Below, in pieces: positions 10,340 through 20,414 of a stretch of 64,000 nucleotides of DNA (positions are counted from its first letter, which is position 1; every line of letters starts with the position of its first letter). The stretch comes from Pomphorhynchus laevis (taxonomy: Eukaryota; Acanthocephala; Palaeacanthocephala; Echinorhynchida; Pomphorhynchidae), in contig WNNJ02001202.1 in NCBI GenBank assembly GCA_012934845.2, forward strand, positions 1 to 64,000, in the 5' to 3' direction. The notes beneath the pieces were generated by a model. That model saw nothing but the letters and a program-made list of their open reading frames with translations, did no database searches and was not told the origin of the DNA. Both the position numbers and the translations under genes were made by a program.

Positions 10340-10556
10340 TGGGCGCATTCCGGGTTAAGCTTCCCAACCAAGGTTGTAATAAAGCATGCAGGTTTATACT
10401 TTCCTGTTCTTGTTTATTAAAAAAGTTGTCTTGAAATTCTTTCTTATGGTTATGTATGGAATTATCAATTGTAGTAAAATTTTGTAAAAATTAAAATTAA
10501 AGACAGCGACAATGAGTTAAAATATTGAAAATTCATAAAAAATTTCGAATAATTGC

Positions 10557-10592
10557 ATAACAGCAGTGGGACGGGTACATCCCACTGCTGGA
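10557..10592. repeat. Strong hairpin
   Basis: CAGCAGTGGGA / TCCCACTGCTG, an 11-bp perfect stem around an 8-base loop. It is next to a roughly 65-bp segment (10583-10650, beginning CTGCTGGATGCAGA) that is repeated at 10886-10950, so the hairpin may be part of an unrecognised repeat. Confidence 0.6.
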
Positions 10593-11082
10593 TGCAGAGT
10601 GGGACCGACAGACAGCAAACACGATATCCTTAAGATGTAAATTCATAAACTTGGAATATCTACGGGACGCAGCTTGATCTGTATTCATTCCTCGGATTTT
10701 TATAGCACTTTTGTCTAGCGCAAGGCGATACAATATGCCCATACTGCTCCTCTATTTACCATTGTAATGATATAATAATTTCATTTCTTGCGTATTTCAT
10801 TGTGACCTGGAAATCAAGAATAATTTTAAGAAACAAGCAACCTAGTTTTGCTACTTTGACATATTGTTTTATCAGTGACCTCACACTGCTGGATGCAGAA
10901 AATAACCGCAAGACAGCCAACAAAATATCCTTCAGTATAGGAAACAAACTAATAATTTGTTCCTTATGAAGTAACGGATAACCGTGCATCACATCTAAAT
11001 TCTTAAATATTACATTTACACAATATTACTAATGAACATTACATATTATATAAAATAATTCATACTATATATGTAATATATA

Positions 11083-11334
11083 CTATATATAATATAATAT
11101 ACACCGAATTTTTCTTTTGTATAGATATTCGAATCTAAATATTAAAGATAATAAATCCTGATAGGGCTTTGTATTATCAGTTTTTAGCCATATTTCTTGA
11201 ACAAATCTAGCAGGAAGACCAAAAAATACTAATGCTGTTTTGTCTAAAGTAACATCTTTATCTAAAACAATAGTAAATAAATAGTGCATTTCCTTCCTTA
11301 GTGGTAATTTATTACTTAAAGTGATAGCATAATC
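11083..11334 (-). CDS. Hypothetical ORF or exon
   Basis: ATG at 11289 gives 68 codons, and the frame is open a further 15 codons upstream without a stop, so the start is uncertain and this could be an internal exon. It reads LDYAITLSNKLPLRKEMHYL and then VLDKDVTLDKTALVFFGLPA, which looks like real protein. It lies about 750 bases downstream of AAR2 on the same strand. No family recognised. Confidence 0.35.
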   Translation of the reverse strand, partial: DYAITLSNKLPLRKEMHYLFTIVLDKDVTLDKTALVFFGLPARFVQEIWLKTDNTKPYQDLLSLIFRFEYLYKRKIRCILYYI

Positions 11335-12032
11335 TAATATAAAAGTACTATTTACTATCTATGCGCATAAATACATTTTGCTTAGCAGTTTAAGTTCACA
11401 TTTTATAGTCTGTTGTCAACTTTTATTAATTTCATAACACGCTTTTACGTATTTTAAAACAATTCTTTGAAAATTAGTGAATTTAAATTTTCCTAATTCT
11501 TTATTGATCTTTTTGTTATTCTTTAATTTATACGTAGCTGTTGTAGGATTACTTTAATCTTGAAATTACTTAAATCCAAACTGGATTTTATACCAACTGT
11601 TTTTAGTCGTTATTTTTTTATCTGCTTCTTTATTAGAAATAACTGAATTTATGTATTTGTTAAAATTTTAAATTCTGGAAAAAAGATAATAATAAAAACG
11701 TACACTTTTTATTTCTATTTACAAGTTGGCGATAAATATTTGTGTATTTACTCAGTAAACTGGATGTGTCCATATTTAAATTTTTCCTATTAAATATTCA
11801 AAGATTGTACACACAAAAAAAAACAATTTTTTAAAATTACTATGAGAGCTTAACTTAAATATTTAATGTGATCTGATAGATCATTTACACAGGCCTGTAA
11901 AATATGTAGATAGAAAAGTTGTGGTTATTGTTGAAACAAACTTTTCTAAAATAGTATGTTCAATGGGAAATGGCTCTCCGCCTGCTTACGATTGTAATTC
12001 GTCCTTGCCAAGTTAATACAGAGATGTGAAAT
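11335..12032. other. Intergenic and AAR2 3' flank
   Basis: AT-rich, no gene or repeat recognised. The part just below 12033 should contain the AAR2 3' UTR, but I see no AATAAA close to the stop codon. Confidence 0.35.
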
Positions 12033-12983
12033 TTAAATAGTTGCAACTATAACCGGTTGTTCATCATCCACTACATATTCAAAGTCAACTTCATATTTAT
12101 CGATTAGATACTGTCTAAATTTATCTAATCGACACTTATCATTTTCTTGACAGAGTGTCTCATCTAGGTTATTGCAAAGGTCCCGGAGAAATACGAGTAC
12201 AGACTTTGACCAACCACCAATTTCATCATCTAGAGCCTCGTCACTGCACTGTAGCTCATTTACGGAATCAATATTTTGCAGTTGAAAATACAATACGGGA
12301 AGTAGTTTGCGGCAGTAAAACTCGCAATTTGATTTCATCACGTTCAATGAACGACTTAATAGACGTATCAGTTGCCAATAATGTTGTAAAGCTTCAATAC
12401 TATCACGCAATGTGAACAGTATAAACGACATTTGTATGTAACCTTGTAGTTCATCAAGAGCTATATCGTTAAACTGAAGAGTTGTTTCTAATGTTAACGA
12501 TAAATCGAGGCAACTGTGAGTACGATCGGCAGCTGTGTCTGTTTGATTGATAATTCGTTTAGGAACATCGAACAGAATAATTGTATCATTCACTATAGTG
12601 CGGTCCAATATCTGCTTCGATATATAATGAGTTAGAGACAACCATTGCTTGAAATCTTCGGACGGATACGGCGCTAAACGGTTGTCTAATTGTAGCAGGT
12701 TAGGATATGAACTGTTTTCGTCCATTTTAACAAGTCTCTCTTCTCTTTCAATCCAATGAAACTGAATAACCTGGTTATCATGAACCCAGCAATATTGTAT
12801 TGACTTCATTCCATAAGCGTTCGCATATCTATCCTTGACACTTGCACTAACCACGTGAAACCCAATCGGAACGTGTTTCATGCCAATAAAGCCTACATCT
12901 GTTTGCCAGCTTGAACAATCAATAGCAAACAATGTGCCTTTAGGAAGATCTTTTACTAATATGTAACCATTATTTGATGACAT
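12033..12983 (-). CDS. AAR2: AAR2 splicing factor homologue, single exon
   Basis: The 316-residue product matches the AAR2 family along its length. The N-terminal domain has LPKGTLFAIDCSSWQTDVGF followed by GMKHVPIGFHVV, the family's signature KGTEFGID...SW...KMIPPGIH block. Then come the APYPSEDFKQWLSLTHYIS block and a C-terminal helical domain with DLSLTLETTL and LQGYIQMSFILFTL. AAR2 binds Prp8 in the cytoplasm and holds it during U5 snRNP maturation before Brr2 replaces it. The vertebrate protein is about 384 residues; the difference lies mainly in a shorter linker between the domains. No intron is needed. The ATG is the first in frame and directly begins the conserved domain. The gene is isolated from other recognisable host genes and has repeats on both sides. 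Confidence 0.92.
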   Translation of the reverse strand: MSSNNGYILVKDLPKGTLFAIDCSSWQTDVGFIGMKHVPIGFHVVSASVKDRYANAYGMKSIQYCWVHDNQVIQFHWIEREERLVKMDENSSYPNLLQLDNRLAPYPSEDFKQWLSLTHYISKQILDRTIVNDTIILFDVPKRIINQTDTAADRTHSCLDLSLTLETTLQFNDIALDELQGYIQMSFILFTLRDSIEALQHYWQLIRLLSRSLNVMKSNCEFYCRKLLPVLYFQLQNIDSVNELQCSDEALDDEIGGWSKSVLVFLRDLCNNLDETLCQENDKCRLDKFRQYLIDKYEVDFEYVVDDEQPVIVATI

Positions 12984-13214
12984 CTAAAGATTGAAATTTT
13001 TACAATTTCTAAAATATTTAGCAGATATTTCCGTAAAATGTGGAATATTTTAAGGAGTTTGATATCGCCTATATTATAGCAACTAAAATGGTGTTTGCAT
13101 TAATAATTATTAATAATTATTCTGCTGACTTATTGTCGTTTTAATAAAAATTGTGGGTCTTTTTTGTGTGCTAGAAATCTTTTTGAAATTTTTTATTTCA
13201 AAAATACTATGTAA

Positions 13215-13295
13215 TGATGATTATTATTAAATACAAGGCGTTAGCTGAGAAGCTGTTTTGCCTGATCAAAAAATTATAAATTAATTCACTAAATT
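13215..13295 (-). mobile_element. LINE A copy (a), 3' UTR
   Basis: Minus strand contains GGCAAAACAGCTTCTCAGCT, CTTGTAT and then ATAATAATCATC, matching the 3' UTR and TAA-repeat tail of the LINE at 33780-33867. It belongs to the LINE body at 13532-14640, from which it is separated by a B1 insertion. Confidence 0.7.
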
Positions 13296-13316
13296 GTTAG
13301 CATCAAGATTAACAGG

Positions 13317-13531
13317 ATCACTAGCCTGGAATCAACTCCCTCTCGACGTCCTCACTCGGCTGGAATCAACTCCCTCTCGACGTCCGCCGCGCTCCTTCCT
13401 TTATCACATTCAAACAGTCGCTCCGTTCACACCTTATCGACACCTGATTCACAGTCTTGTTTTGTTATGGTCATGTAAGCGTGCGCTGGCACGCATTTGC
13501 CACGTTAAAATAAATCCTTTTTTAAGATATC
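13317..13531 (+). mobile_element. LINE B1, 5'-truncated insertion in LINE A
   Basis: About 215 bp of the B1 3' end: the last part of the RT C-terminal domain (SLAWNQLPLDV), the 3' UTR with perfect hairpin GCGTGC-GCTG-GCACGC (13479-13494) and the TTTGCCACGTTAAAATAAAT end. The segment CTGGAATCAACTCCCTCTCG is present twice (13327 and 13361), a short internal tandem duplication. It interrupts LINE A in the opposite orientation, near the end of its ORF. Confidence 0.85.
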
Positions 13532-14640
13532 CGTTGAAGTGCGAGTGTCGATTCTTAATCCATGCTAGGCACAGTCGCTTGAAGTGCTTCATCGAAGAAG
13601 CAGCGACGACTTCCTCAGGCAACACATTCCACAAGTTTAGCGCGCGATATGACAGTCGAAAGTTGACAGGCAATTGAGAATGGTGCCTCGTATACAGCGA
13701 TTTCGAGTGACCGCGTAATGTCCTACTTCTCAATCCAAGGATTTTAGTGGGGAAGCCATCAAGTTTGTTAACAATCGTCCAAAGGCAAAGCAAGTCTAGT
13801 AAGACAAATCTGTAACGAATCGAGCTTATCCCTAGCGCACGCAGCCGCATGCGGTAGGACGTTCCAGCTCTAAAACATATTTATGAATCTCACTTCAGTA
13901 CCGACTCATAGTCGATCAATTCTCGCTTAGTGGTAGGAAAGCATGCAGGGATGCAGTACTCCAGATGAGGGCGGACTAGTGAAGAAAATAAGATACTAAG
14001 TATTGGAGGTGACAGTCTGAGAAATTTATTTTTGATGTAGTACAATGCCTAGTTGCTTTTATCCTTACGTGCTCACTATTCAATCGTGTCTTAAGAGTGC
14101 GATGAATTATTACACCTAAGTCTTTATGGTGTTTAGCTTCATTTAATAACGCACTATCAATGCAATACTAGAACGACGAAGTAGTCTTACCCATTCTCAT
14201 CAAAACACATTTATCAACGTTTTACATAAGTCCAGTGGCTTCACACCAATCAGTAAGGCAGTCTAGGTGGTCCTGAAGTGACTGACAATCGGTAGAGTAT
14301 AAACAACATTTCAGATTTTTAAATCATCAGCATATGTTAAAAAAGATTCTTTAAACACAGGAGCAGGTAATTTGGAAATACGACAAAAAGAAGAGGGCCA
14401 ATAACAGATCCTTGAGGTACACCGGAAAGCACCCTAGAGCTCTCTAAAAGAACACCACCAACTCTTACTTGGAATGACCGCAAAAATAAGAAATTTTTAA
14501 TCCACTTAATGGTCTGAAAATGGAAACCATAGTGAGCAAGCAATGAGACGATACCGTCATGAAGGACAAGGCCAAAGGCCTTAGAAAAGTCCAAAAAGGC
14601 AGCGTATAATACGCTTTTAATCTAAAAATATTTCTTTGGA
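13532..14640 (-). mobile_element. LINE A copy (a), RT 3' half, broken
   Basis: Minus-strand frames: 14337-14594 has the RT core DFSKAFGLVLHDG and GVPQGSVIGPLLF; 13449-13850 has the C-terminal domain with LRGHSKSLYTRHHSQLP and LSYRALNLWNVLPEEVVAAS. Between them the frame is broken and the YADD region is hard to read. 5'-truncated near 14640. The last codons of the ORF are displaced by the B1 insertion. Confidence 0.8.
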
Positions 14641-14649
14641 GAAATCAGT

Positions 14650-15250
14650 TAAAGTACAAAAAAATAATTTTAATTATATTTTAAATAATTTCACTACTAA
14701 AATATACCCTTGATTCTCCTTCCCATGGAGAAAAGGAGTCGATCGTGTTTCAATATTACCCCTTAAGGAGGTGAACGGGTGCAAAGTCTTTGAGAAGATT
14801 TTTGACGCTTTAATGGACAGATACATTAACGCTCTTCTGGAGAAATCACTTAAATTACAAAAAAAAAATATATTTTAATAAAATTAAAAATTAAATAATT
14901 TCACTCATATAAACAAAATTGCTTAAAATTTTCAGTATAATATTTTAATATAATAATTATTAATGATTATTCTTCTACCTTATTGTCGTTTTAATAAAAA
15001 CAAATATTTAATTAAAAATACTAAACCCGTATTATTTGTATATTTTTGATAAACTCAAGCTGCACCAACATGCCTGTGAGCTTATCACTTTACTTCAAAT
15101 AAATATTGTAAGAACAACCTAAATTATTGACGAAAACTTGATTAAAGTTTGAAAATATTTATTGTCGCATTTGCGAGTATAACTTTTGTAAATATTTTTA
15201 TGACTTAAAAGCTTTTACATCAAAAATATCTTGAATAAACACAGTAACAC
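14650..15250. other. AT-rich DNA, no gene seen
   Basis: Contains two related stretches (TCTGGAGAAATCAGTTAAAG-like at 14636 and again at 14836) and a repeated TAATAATTATTAATAATTAT word that also occurs at 13100, indicating diverged repeats. No coding signal. Confidence 0.35.
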
Positions 15251-15580
15251 GGATCTTCGACCGGTGTGTTTTAAAGCTAAGGTTCGGAGCTCGACCATTC
15301 GCAATAATTCCGGAGTAAACACTACATTATCAATTCAAGGACATCAGTTATGGTGGTTAGGCTACATCATGATGATGTAGCCTAGTCTCATTAGTAAGAT
15401 ATGCAACCTGAGCTTTGTGGAGAAAGAAACCGTAGTAGACCTTGACACAGGTGGAGAAAGCAATTCTTAAAACTTCTGCGGGACTCCTCAGATTATCCGG
15501 AGCTCTGATTTATCAGATTTCGAGCCTAACAAATTTGATTAGTAGACTGCAACCACAGTTCTACATTCGAATAATTGATA
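15250..15580. other. GC-richer island with perfect palindrome
   Basis: About 330 bases clearly less AT-rich than the flanks. At 15359-15385 TAGGCTACATCAT / ATGATGTAGCCTA form a perfect 13-bp inverted repeat with a single central base. No tRNA, rRNA or coding match recognised. It may be another small RNA-derived repeat. Confidence 0.45.
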
Positions 15581-15675
15581 AAATCCTGTAATAATAAAGG
15601 CTGTAATATGATTTCTTAAAATTATATTTAATTAAATATATCTAATATTTATCAATTTTCATTTTTTACTTTGAA

Positions 15676-15822
15676 ATTTTTGAGTAGGATTATTAAACAC
15701 TAATTTATTTTTATATTTCGCCTGCTGTTGCTAACATAATCATGAACGAAACTGATGAGACTAGTAGAAGCTAGTGAAGTATAAAAATAAATTTGTGTTT
15801 ATTGATCCTGCTCTAAAATTCT
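15676..15822 (+). repeat. Foldback element with hammerhead-like core
   Basis: A 45-bp segment containing ATTAAACACTAATTTATTTT at the left is inverted at the right (AAATAAATTTGTGTTTATTG). Between them is CTGATGA (15752-15758), then GA-CTAG...CTAG-TGAAG, a Penelope-style CUGANGA-hairpin-GAA arrangement. Related flanks with TGTTTATTGATCCTGCTCTA recur at 16140, 16440, 17080 and inverted at 20048. Confidence 0.5.
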
Positions 15823-16398
15823 GAAAATATATATTCAAAACAATTTTAAATGTATTTTAAATAATTTAAAATAATTTTAATAATAGTTAAAAAGTAATCA
15901 TGTTCAAGCTGTATTGCCTGAAAACAATATATTTGTGTCGCTGGCTAAATATAAAAAAATTAGTATTCATTAAACCTCCTTCAAAATTCTAAATTAAAGA
16001 GTTGATCAACGTCAGCTATTTTTGATCATCCAACAGTGTTATGAATCCACTGATTTGAAATTATCCAGAATATTGGAAAAGTTTAAGACCAAGCAATCAA
16101 AATAAAAAATTCCTTTTTGTTTCTCATGGTGTAGTAGCCACTTGCGAAATTTAATTAGTGTTTATTGATTATAACATTTTGAATAAAAAAATGTTATATT
16201 TAGAAAGATTGTATTTTTAGATCTAAATCATGGTGTAATTTTCTGAAGATTTTGAAAGTTCTGAAAATTTTAAAAGTTTTGAAAGTTCAGTAAAGTATGG
16301 CAAAGCTTTTTGGATATAAAAATTAGATATTATTGATGTATTATATCATCATATATTAATGAGATATTACTTGCATTATATATTTCAGAAATTTGTTT

Positions 16399-16425
16399 CT
16401 GATGATGCTATCAGTAGCTAGTAAA
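16399..16425 (+). ncRNA. Penelope-style hammerhead relic
   Basis: CTGATGA (16399-16405), T, GCTA-TCAG-TAGC hairpin, then TAGTAAAA where GAAA is expected, followed by the AATAAATTAGTGTTTATT flank shared with the element at 15676-15822. Confidence 0.4.
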
Positions 16426-16475
16426 ATATAAAAAATAAATTAGTGTTTATTTATCCTGCCAAAAATCAAAAAATA

Positions 16476-16600
16476 TTATAAATTGATTGTTCACTAATTT
16501 TTAAATTATGTTTAATTATTGGAGAGAGTGAAATTATTATTTTTATTAAAAGTTAAATTTTCGATAGCAAAGTACTATCATCCTTAAGACAAAATTATGA
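16476..16600 (-). repeat. Foldback-family relic related to 61675-61884
   Basis: Shares ATAAATTGATTGTT, GGAGAGAGTG and the CAAAGTACTATCATCCTTAA region with one arm of the palindromic insertion at 61675-61884. Minus strand has TTAAGGA, GATAG/CTATC pairing and GAAA (minus of 16559-16562), i.e. a decayed hammerhead-like core. Confidence 0.5.
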
Positions 16601-17102
16601 AAAATGTTCAACAAAATCAAAATATATAGTTAGTTCACGACACAGCAAATCAAGGTGTTCAAAATCCTTTCCATAATTTTGTTCACCACATCGCAGTCGA
16701 TCAAACAACTAGATGTGCTCCCTTTTTTGTTAAAAAAATAAACATTGAAATATTTAAATATTTATAAAATATTAGATAAATATTCATAAAATATTCTTTG
16801 TTCTAAAATATTTGTTTTAATAAAATATTTGTTTAAAATATTATTTTAAAATATTTTTTGAATTATATTTAATAATATAATTAGTGGAGATATTGAAAGC
16901 AATCTAGCTACTGAAAAACAACTCGTATAAGAGAAAATATAACAAAACGTGCAATATGTTCAAATTTAATATTTCCTTAGGCGAAATAATTTTTTTTATT
17001 AAATATTAATAATATTTATAAATATTTAATAATATTTTTTGAGTTTTGGAGCATGGTTTATTTAAAAAAAATTAATGTTTTATTGATCCTGCTCTAAATA
17101 TA

Positions 17103-17136
17103 GAAGCAAATTCTATTATTTAATAGAATTTGCTTC
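17103..17136. repeat. Perfect 16-bp hairpin
   Basis: GAAGCAAATTCTATTA / TAATAGAATTTGCTTC with a two-base centre. It abuts the left arm of the inverted repeat pair that flanks LINE (b). Confidence 0.7.
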
Positions 17137-17239
17137 TATTTAATATAAAAGCAAATCGAGTAGGATTATTTTCTTAATAAATTTTATAATGCCTTAGCTT
17201 ATCCTCAAGAGTTGAATAAACAAAATAAATTTAGTAAAT

Positions 17240-17266
17240 TTTCGCCAATGCAATTGGCCTCTTCAG
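17240..17266 (-). ncRNA. Penelope-style hammerhead relic, well-paired
   Basis: Minus strand: CTGAAGA (minus of 17260-17266; the seventh core position is free in the consensus), one G, a perfect GCCAA-TTGCA-TTGGC hairpin, and GAAA (minus of 17240-17243). Core words intact. Cleavage strand not identified; in Penelope-like elements such minimal motifs are thought to act as dimers. Confidence 0.5.
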
Positions 17267-17337
17267 ACAAAAAGATTTTAGAAAACTAACTTAAGCATTT
17301 ATAGTATGTTCTTCATACTCAATCACTGCAGGATGGT

Positions 17338-19560
17338 CATATTATTATTATTATTATTATCAATAGACAACAAAGTGAGCAGCAAGGCTCATTACAAGTT
17401 GCGTCACAATCAGAAAAAGTAAATGTAGAAAATGAAAATGTAGAGTGTACTTTCTATTGTTCATATGTTCTCTGACTCGATCTTCGTCTTCAAGAAGGGA
17501 TCTTCCTCCAGATTTCGTTTAAAAGAAGCCAGATTCGAGGATGCTACTGTTGTGTCAGCAAGGTGGTTCCAAGTATTAACGATTCGTTGGAAGTATAGGG
17601 ATGTTCGTTTGTAGCGTAATCGTTGTGTTTTTAGCATGAACTGATGACCACGAAGTGAGGTTATATCGCGCGTATGCATTAGCGATCTGAGTGGATGGCG
17701 ATTGTCGTGTAAAATCTGCCAGGCTAGGCACAGGTCCGCCTTGTCGCGCAGATACTGAAGCGATCTCATTCCCAAACTCGAGAGCCGATCTTGATATTCC
17801 ATATGTCTAACCGCTTTTACCATTTTAGTTGCTGATCGGAATACAGACTCTAGATTATAACGTTCTCGTAAGGTGATTGGGTAACAAGCTGGCGAAGCAT
17901 ATAGGAGGATGCTCAAAATAAGTGCTTGTGAGATTGTTTTAAAGCATGAGATGTCAATATGAACAAGAGCTCGGCGAATCAGGCCGATGACTCTTCTCAC
18001 TTTGGAACATGTAGTGTCAGTATGTAAACGTGTCGATAAGTTAGAACATACATAAACACCTAAATCCCTGTATGAGTTCGTCCTAAGAATAACACTGTTG
18101 TTTATATGATAAATATGAGCTGACTCGGCCGGACGTCTTGATATACAAATGTAGGCACACTTTTTCAAATTGAATTTTAACCCGTTCAAAATCGACCAGT
18201 CATTTATGGTGTTAATATCATACTGCAAGATGTCAACATCTGAGTCCAAATATATGGGGCGCCAAATTTTTAAATCATCAGCATAAAGAACACACTCAGA
18301 TCCAAGTTTAGGAATGAGGTCGTTAATGTATATGCTGAAAAGAACTGGACCGAGTATAGTTCCTTGAGGTACTCCAAGATTTGTAGGGAAGCGATCAGAT
18401 AATTCGTCGTTTACCCTTACGAAGCAATGACGGTCAGACAGAAATTCAATAATCCAGCGAACTAAACACTCATCAAGGTTGATATTACGCAGTTTTTGAA
18501 TTAAATTAGCATGAAGGACTGTATCAAATGCCTTAGAGAAGTCGAAGAAGATGGCGTCAACCGGAATACCAGAATCATAATATCTGGTCCAGCTATCGTG
18601 TGATAATAACAAATTCGTTAGCGTTGAATGATTTTTTCGAAAACCATGTTGTTCAGGGGCTAGAATATGGTTCGTTTCTAGGTGAGTGGTGACTTTTCGC
18701 AGAAGTAAGCGTTCCAGTACGCGACAGCAGACACATGTGAGGCTAATCGGTCTGTAGTTACAGATGTCAGAACGAGACCCCTGTTTTAATATTGGGCAGA
18801 TAATAGAGCGCTTCCAGTCTGAGGGAATCTTTCCTAGCACAAGTGTTGCACAGAAGATATTATATAGAGGTAGGTATATGATGTCAGCTAGGTTGCGAAG
18901 ATATGCTGACGGCAATAGATCCGGACCAGCACTTAATGTGCATTTCAGACGGGACAACTCGCTGTACACTAAGTCAGGTCTAATGAAGTTATCAAGGTCA
19001 GAAGTAGTATTAGCTACCAAACAATACAAACTGTCAGTTATTTGCGGTGAAGCATTCAGTGACGAATTCAGCGATGTGAAGTGTGTGCCGAATACGTTCG
19101 CAATTTTCTTTGAGTCCAATACCAAATCACCTTGGCTATCGAGAATAGAGGAGAAAGTGTTAGCTATACGTTTTCTTGATGAAATGTATTTGAAGAGTGA
19201 GCCAGGATCACGACGACATCGTTGGGATAATTTCTTTTCAAAGATTACTCTCGTACGTCTCTTCAAGGATGTTACCCTGTTTCTATACTGTCGGTATTGC
19301 TCAAAACTAGAGTTACCTGCTTTATAATTACAATATGCCTTGCGTCGTCGAGCCAGTGCTTGTTTGAGTTCTCGATTAAACCAACGAGGAGATAAGCCGA
19401 CGTCAGTTTGACGTACAATTGGAGCGTAGCGGGTAAGTATTGAATACAAGGTGTCTATATATATGATTAAGGCTACTTGACTAGTGTTTCATGTGGTCGA
19501 AATTTTAAAGACCAGTTGTTTCTGTGGCCTTCAATTATTATAAGTTCTAATTGAATGTGC
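17338..19560 (-). mobile_element. LINE A copy (b), intact 662-codon RT frame
   Basis: Minus-strand ORF 17461-19449. RT: FRKNHSTLTN, FFDFSKAFDTVLHANL, LGVPQGTILGPVLFSIYIND, YADDLKIW (catalytic DD), then a thumb and C-terminal domain ending LRGHQFMLKTQRLRYKRTSL and FQRIVNTWNHLADTTVASSN. The listed ATG lies between endonuclease and RT, so the 5' part including the APE endonuclease is missing; the element breaks near 19560. The 3' UTR (17340-17460) has GAGC-CTTGCT-GCTC and ends in TAA repeats. With no stop or frameshift over 2 kb this is one of the youngest copies here. Confidence 0.9.
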
Positions 19561-20414
19561 AGCGCTTCTTTAATTACATGCGGATAATTAAAGATAGTTT
19601 TAAAAAAGTGTTGTCTTAAGAGGCCAATTGCATTAGTGAAAATGCATAAGATTGATTTGTTTTTGATTATCTAAAAAAGGCAAGGCATGATAGAAGCAAA
19701 TCAAATTACTGACTTTAAAAAAGTCAGGAAAGGTTTAAAAAAACAAATTTGTGAATATCAAATTTTACAAATACAATTCTGAGAATAATTTCGTCTACTT
19801 AGTAATTTACCTGGCTGCCAGTGAATTTTTCAGGTAAGCTTAAAAATGAAATGTATATAACTTTGCAATATTTTAATATTGCGATATCAATGCAATATTT
19901 TAATAACAAATACATGTAAATTTCATTAACAAAAACATTTTGAGCGAAAATTGTCTTGAAATTTAGGATAAGCTACGACATTATAAAATTTATTAAGAAA
20001 GTAATCCTACTCGATTTGCTTCTATATTAAATATATTTTTTATTTGGAATTTTAGAGCAGGATGAATTAAACATTTAATTAACGAAGCTGTAAAATCAAA
20101 TTTGTCAACTAAACGAAACTTTAAATTGTTTCTTTAAATTGGGCTTTTATTAAACTTAATTTTAAACTATGTTGGAAGAGCGAACCTTCAATGTTTGTAG
20201 AAATGATGAAAAATTCTATGACGTGGTTCGTTCATAGCATCGATGATTCTGCAATTGATAATTGAAAAATGATTTAAAAAAATTAAGTAATAATAATTAA
20301 GAAATGTTCGTATTTAAAAGAATAAAAATGACAGCACAAATACTTGATAGTGCATAATAGAAACCAATGCAATCCTGTCGTTGTAATTTAATAACATTTA
20401 ATTAGTCTTTTGTT
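19561..20414. other. AT-rich DNA with foldback arm, no gene
   Basis: Holds the right inverted-repeat arm (19965-20040) and the GAGCAGGAT-containing flank of the 15.7 kb foldback family. No coding signal. Confidence 0.35.

Larger units (their letters stand above)
9975..10440. repeat. Long inverted repeat with a hammerhead in each arm
   Basis: Left arm about 9975-10158 and right arm about 10248-10440 are inverted copies, still colinear through the outer AAAAAAGTTGT words, the AAGCTT site and the GTAGCTACAGGGCCACA segment. The 90-base centre is unrelated. Copies differ by scattered substitutions, so the duplication is not recent. The two arms carry the ribozyme at 10067-10141 (-) and its decayed twin at 10264-10339 (+). 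Confidence 0.85.
17137..20045. repeat. 75-80 bp inverted repeats flanking a 2.9-kb segment
   Basis: 17140-17215 (AGCAAATCGAGTAGGATTAT...) and 19965-20040 (inverted copy ...ATAATCCTACTCGATTTGCT-like) match over about 75 bases with few differences. LINE (b) and a hammerhead-like relic at 17240 lie between them. Most simply these are two oppositely oriented copies of one short element that LINE (b) later entered, or a foldback element that was split. Confidence 0.7.

Noticed and set aside
13294-13677. 127-codon plus-strand ORF
   Set aside because: Runs from the B1 tail through its 3' UTR into antisense LINE (a); a chance fusion across a junction.
13449-13850. 133-codon minus-strand ORF taken as one protein
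   Set aside because: Its last 25 codons are antisense B1 3' UTR; only the part above 13531 belongs to LINE (a).
18764-19327. 187-codon plus-strand ORF
   Set aside because: Antisense shadow of the LINE (b) RT frame.
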